This document shows positions 60,325 through 64,000 of a stretch of 64,000 nucleotides of DNA, one piece after another. Origin of the DNA: Coptis chinensis (lineage: Eukaryota > Streptophyta > Magnoliopsida > Ranunculales > Ranunculaceae); assembly GCA_015680905.1 (NCBI GenBank), contig CM027378.1, forward strand, positions 76,909,501 through 76,973,500. Reading direction: 5' to 3'. How positions within the stretch are numbered: position 1 is the stretch's first letter; the number at the start of each line of letters is the position of its first letter. Made by a program: the position numbers and the translations under genes. Below the pieces are notes generated by a model. That model had not been told where the DNA came from. It saw only the letters and a program-made list of their open reading frames with translations, and did not search any database.

Positions 60325-61694
60325 TTAGGTGATTTGGCCCTTGTGATGGGTGTATGTGATATGATTAGCCCTTCTAGCGTTTCAGTGAATCTGAATGACC
60401 CTTCTAGCGTAAGTAATTTGATTGGCCCTTCTGGTGTTTCAGTAAATCTGAATGGCCCTTCTGGCTGTAGTCGAATAGTGGCTTGATTATTCCGTTCGCA
60501 AAAATTAGAACGAGACGCGCGACATTTTATGTCGAATAGTGGTAGTACTCACATAATGGCTTTCGTGTGAGGGTTACCTGGTATGCGATATCCCGCTTAG
60601 GGTAGCTACGCACGGAGTGATTCATTATGTGAGGGGAGGCATGTGGATGTACATGTTCGGCGTTGGGTAGCAATTGTGGTAGCCAGGAAAACTAGGTAAG
60701 ACATAGAGACGACATGATTCTAGAGACACTTGAAGAAACTATAAACAATCATTGTAATGATATATCAAAGTTTACGTTAAATCTATAATAAATAATTGAT
60801 GGTGGTTGTGAAATTTGGTTCAATGAGATGATTGGAATTATGTATATGATATGTTTGTTTTATTGTAATTTATGTTGTATTCACAAAGGTTTTGTAGAAG
60901 GGTAGGTTGAATTGATTATTTATGCAGGTGTGACCCACTCTGTGATTTGGCTTACACCAGTGTAAGTATAGAGTGAATTTTAGTTTGGTTATTCTATTAT
61001 TAGATACAGTTGATCTAGTACGGGTTGAAGTTAAGGCGCCTCAGTGAAGGAACTAAATGTCTTATTATTATTGAATTGGAAGCTAAGGCGCCTCAGTGGA
61101 GGAATTACCTGCCTTAATTATTGTACTTAAGGATGTTGTATTAGTCGTTGGAAGTTAAGGCGCCTCGGTGGATGGAATTAACTGCCTTATGGATTGTGTA
61201 TATATTTGTATAAGTATATTTTGTATTTTAGGGCTACTCATACCAACATTGTTTATAATGCTAACTCAATTTGCATGTTTACTTATCGGGTGTGTTCATA
61301 AAATGAACCAAGTTGATAAGTCTTGACAGGATTAGTGTTGAAGACGGTTGGTTGCTGCTTGTGGTTTGCGCTAGCGTCTCATTTCAGGATATGTTTTGTT
61401 TTCCCTTGAGGTACAATAAATTTTCAATTGAGACAATGTGGTTTTGTATTTTCAGTTGTAATTATAATTAAAGAGTTATTGAAATGAGATTTGTAATTTA
61501 ATCATATTTGTGAGTTTTTGGTAATGAAGAGGACTTTTGTTTATTTAAAATTTTTTATTGGTTTTTAATTATCCGCGTATTTAAATTGATTATGGGTTTT
61601 TGGAAGTTGAGAGTGCATTACACCTCAAAAATCGAAGAGTTGGGAACAAATATTGTTTTCTCGAATTCTGTCGAATTCGGGGTGTGACAGAGCA

Positions 61695-63480
61695 AGAGAG
61701 AGATCAAACAATGGCACTGTATGATGAAGAGCAAGCAATGTTTAAAGACATGGAGGAGAGTCTGATAACTGAGATTATCACAGAAACAGAGAGTAATCAA
61801 GTTTTCAATGATCATATTGAGAAAGTTGCTGGCCTATCACTTCCAGTTACTCATAATAAGAAGCAGACTCAAGAAGCAAGGTCTGAAGCTGGAAAGAGAG
61901 ATAAACAAGTGGCAAAGTGTAACCAGCCACTGCAGAGTTCTTCAAAAGGAAGAGGTTCAGGACGAGGGACTCACAAGAAGCATTAACACTCACTTTATTC
62001 TATGTCAAAACTAGGAGTATGGAATGTTAGGGGAATAAATGAAGTAGTGAAAGCAAGGGAAGTTAATAAAGTTAGAAGTGAAAACAAGCTATACATGATG
62101 GGGATTCTCGACACCAAGGTCAAGATTGGTAGCTATGATCTTATTAGGAATACTTGTTGTCCTTTTTGGTCTCATATGAATAATTATAACTCTGATCCTT
62201 CGGGGAGGATATGGTTTTGTTGGGATCCAGGTATGATACAAGCAGTTTGCATCAAAGAGACATCCCAGTTGATTCACTGTGAGGTTAAGGTACTCCCTAC
62301 CAATCATAGTTTTTACTTAACTATTATCTATGCAAGCAATTCTATTGTGTAGAGGCAGAATCTGTGGCATGATCTGGTTACACTAAGTGCAGGCATTACT
62401 TCACCTTGGTGTGTTAGTGGAGATTTCAACAACATTTTGCAGTCTTCAGAGAGAATTGGCAGTAATCTAGTGCTTCCGAGAAAATTAAGAGACTTCTCAA
62501 ACTGTGTGAATTCAGTTGGGCTAGTAGACTTACAGTTCAAGGGCAGCTTCTTTACTTGGTCCAATAATTTAGACGGAGTAAGGAGAAAATGCTCTAAAAT
62601 TGATAGGTGTATAGTGAATGTACATTGGAGTGCTCTGTTTCCTGCATCAGAAACTGAGTTTATACCTCAAGGTGTTTTAGATCATACTCCAATGATTCTC
62701 TCTTTGTACACTATGGTGAGACAAGCATCTCCTTTTAGGTTCTGTAATGCTTGGGCATTACATCCGAAGTTCAAAGAAACAGTGGCAACAACATGGGCAA
62801 CCCCTATCATAGGTAATCCCATTTATATTCTTGCACAGAAACAAAAGATGTTAAAAGGTGTTATGAAGAATTGGTCGAGACTACATTTCTCAGACATAAG
62901 CAAAAGAACAGAAGAAGCAAGAATGAGAATGTTCTCAATACAACAACTGCTGAGTTCTGATGAAGGTAATACAAATCTCATATCACAAGAAAGACATGCA
63001 AGAAAGGAATATACTAATCTCATGAACATGGAGTATGAAGATGTTAGACAGAGAGCAAACAGTCAGTGGCTACAGGAAGCAGATAGGTGTATGACTTTCT
63101 TTCACAACATGGTGAATGAAAGAAAGCTAAGGAACAAAATTCGGTCTATTGTTGACCAAAATAGGGGAAAAATCACTGAATCATTTGAGGTGATTGAAGA
63201 TATTGTTAAACACTATAAGAATTTGTTGGGAGAAAGTGACACTATCAATCAAGACATTCTGGAGGGTCAACAATTGCAAGCCACAGTTCAAGCACAAGAA
63301 GGCATAAATCTAGAACTGGATGTGACTCCGGAAGAGATTACGGAGGTCTTATTTGCTATAGATAGCTCCAAAACACCAGGACCAGATGGATATTATGTTT
63401 GTTTCTATAGGACTTGTTGGTCAGTGGTAGGAGAGGATTTAAATACAGAAATATGCAACAACGTACTTAGGCCATATTAA
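61695..63480 (+). mobile_element. L1-type LINE, ORF1 end, endonuclease and start of RT
   Basis: ORF1 ends at 61984-61986 (GRGSGRGTHKKH). ORF2 begins at 62002: MSKLGVWNVRGIN opens the apurinic-type endonuclease. GILDTKVK lies where the family usually has an ETK motif. WCVSGDFNNIL and LDHTPMIL are the later catalytic blocks, and the nuclease ends near 62700. A linker with a coiled-coil-like middle follows. The reverse transcriptase opens with ITEVLFAIDSSKTPGPDG and stops at 63480, well before the YxDD motif. One in-frame stop (TAG at 62350-62352) splits ORF2. Loss of the 3' part is unusual for a LINE and implies a later insertion or deletion near 63470. Confidence 0.85.
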
Positions 63481-63965
63481 CACTTGTATCAACATAATTT
63501 TTTTTTCACAAACGTATCAATGTACTGTGCCCGATTTCATAAAAATAGCAATTTGTTAGCATCCGTCAGTTAAGTGATGATGTGTCCATTTTTTTTTCAA
63601 TTTCGTTTTTTTGTATTTTCCACTCGGCATACCACCTTAGCATGGCCCGAAACTAACCTATATAACCCGACCCATTTGTCCTTCTTCTTCACCCATTAAA
63701 CCTGACGATGATATCATGGCTCGAAATACTCTTGTGCTTCTAGAATTGTAGTTGTTCTTAACCAAGTAATAATAATTCAAGTGACCCCAAACAAAGTGGA
63801 AGACAATTAAAGTTCCTAATTTATTATCACCCCCTTCACATCTACCAACTCATGTGCAACCGACCATCAATTGTTTAATTCACTTCAGTACATCTTCTTC
63901 AAACAATACCAAAAGCTTATTCACTCCTTCAACCTCCAATAGCAAACACACTTTCAGTCACAAGT

Positions 63966-64000
<35 letters not shown>
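63481..64000. other. Right-edge sequence with TA microsatellite
   Basis: No gene recognised. Poly-T runs lie at 63500 and 63590. A TA microsatellite runs from about 63969 to the end of the window. The abrupt change at 63480 from LINE to unrelated sequence suggests an insertion boundary. Confidence 0.5.

Larger units (their letters stand above)
54909..61694 (+). mobile_element. Outer solo-LTR-like insertion (fossil), TSD GAGCA
   Basis: The sequence from 54914 (TGTAACACCC) to 61689 (GGGTGTGACA) is flanked by GAGCA on both sides (54909-54913, 61690-61694) and lies in the LINE. After subtracting the nested copy at 57123-60319 it is about 3.57 kb. It has LTR-type ends but no gag or pol, which fits a solo LTR of a long-LTR retrotransposon. 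Parts in common with the nested copy include GGGCC-rich repeats, ATGGCTTTCGTGTGAGGGTT, and AAGGCGCCTCAGTGGAGGAA blocks. Strand is by convention of the end sequence. Confidence 0.75.

Overview
The window is nuclear DNA of a flowering plant, most likely a eudicot. It is AT-rich and holds three intact intron-containing host genes, recognisable as plant families, in a landscape dominated by transposable elements. I cannot name the species from sequence alone.

Host genes, all on the minus strand. (1) 3217-12400 is a 13-exon gene for a 504-residue multipass MFS/TLC-type transporter. (2) 12681-18154 is a 14-exon gene for the 596-residue MCM-binding protein ETG1. Four E2F-type sites lie in the first 120 bp upstream of its start codon, as expected for an S-phase gene. 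Only 280 bp separate the ETG1 stop codon from the transporter start codon. (3) 43731-45166 is a 3-exon gene for a 149-residue secreted peptide of the EPIDERMAL PATTERNING FACTOR-like 4/5/6 clade. For all three, the exons I read join with GT-AG splice sites and keep one open frame from start to stop.

Repeats, left to right. 1-360: RNase H-like LINE tail. 759-2538: hAT-type inverted-repeat element enclosing a reverse-transcriptase-like fragment. The transporter introns hold a Harbinger MITE, a long foldback, a LINE 3' end and another MITE; an ETG1 intron holds two more MITEs. 19.5-23.5 kb: short duplications, an LTR-like stretch and a broken Myb/SANT-like gene. 23545-29051: an internally deleted Ty3/gypsy element in minus orientation, with target-site duplication GATAT and a satellite-like array. 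29369-40990: an 11.6-kb Mutator-like element (MULE) in a TA microsatellite. It has long inverted arms studded with a 17-bp near-palindrome, a FAR1-type transposase relic (plus), a convergent plant-mobile-domain gene relic (minus), and a hairpin-rich foldback between them. 41452-42189: Harbinger-like element. 51094-51745: a probable hAT-type element. 52056-53550: a Pack-MULE with perfect 9-bp target duplications carrying a piece of a HAIKU2/RLK7-like receptor kinase gene. 54060-63480: an L1-type LINE split by a solo-LTR-like insertion that is itself split by a second copy of the same family.

The two most notable structures are the composite MULE at 29-41 kb and the Pack-MULE at 52-53.5 kb. I found no RNA genes, CRISPR arrays or bacterial-type operons.
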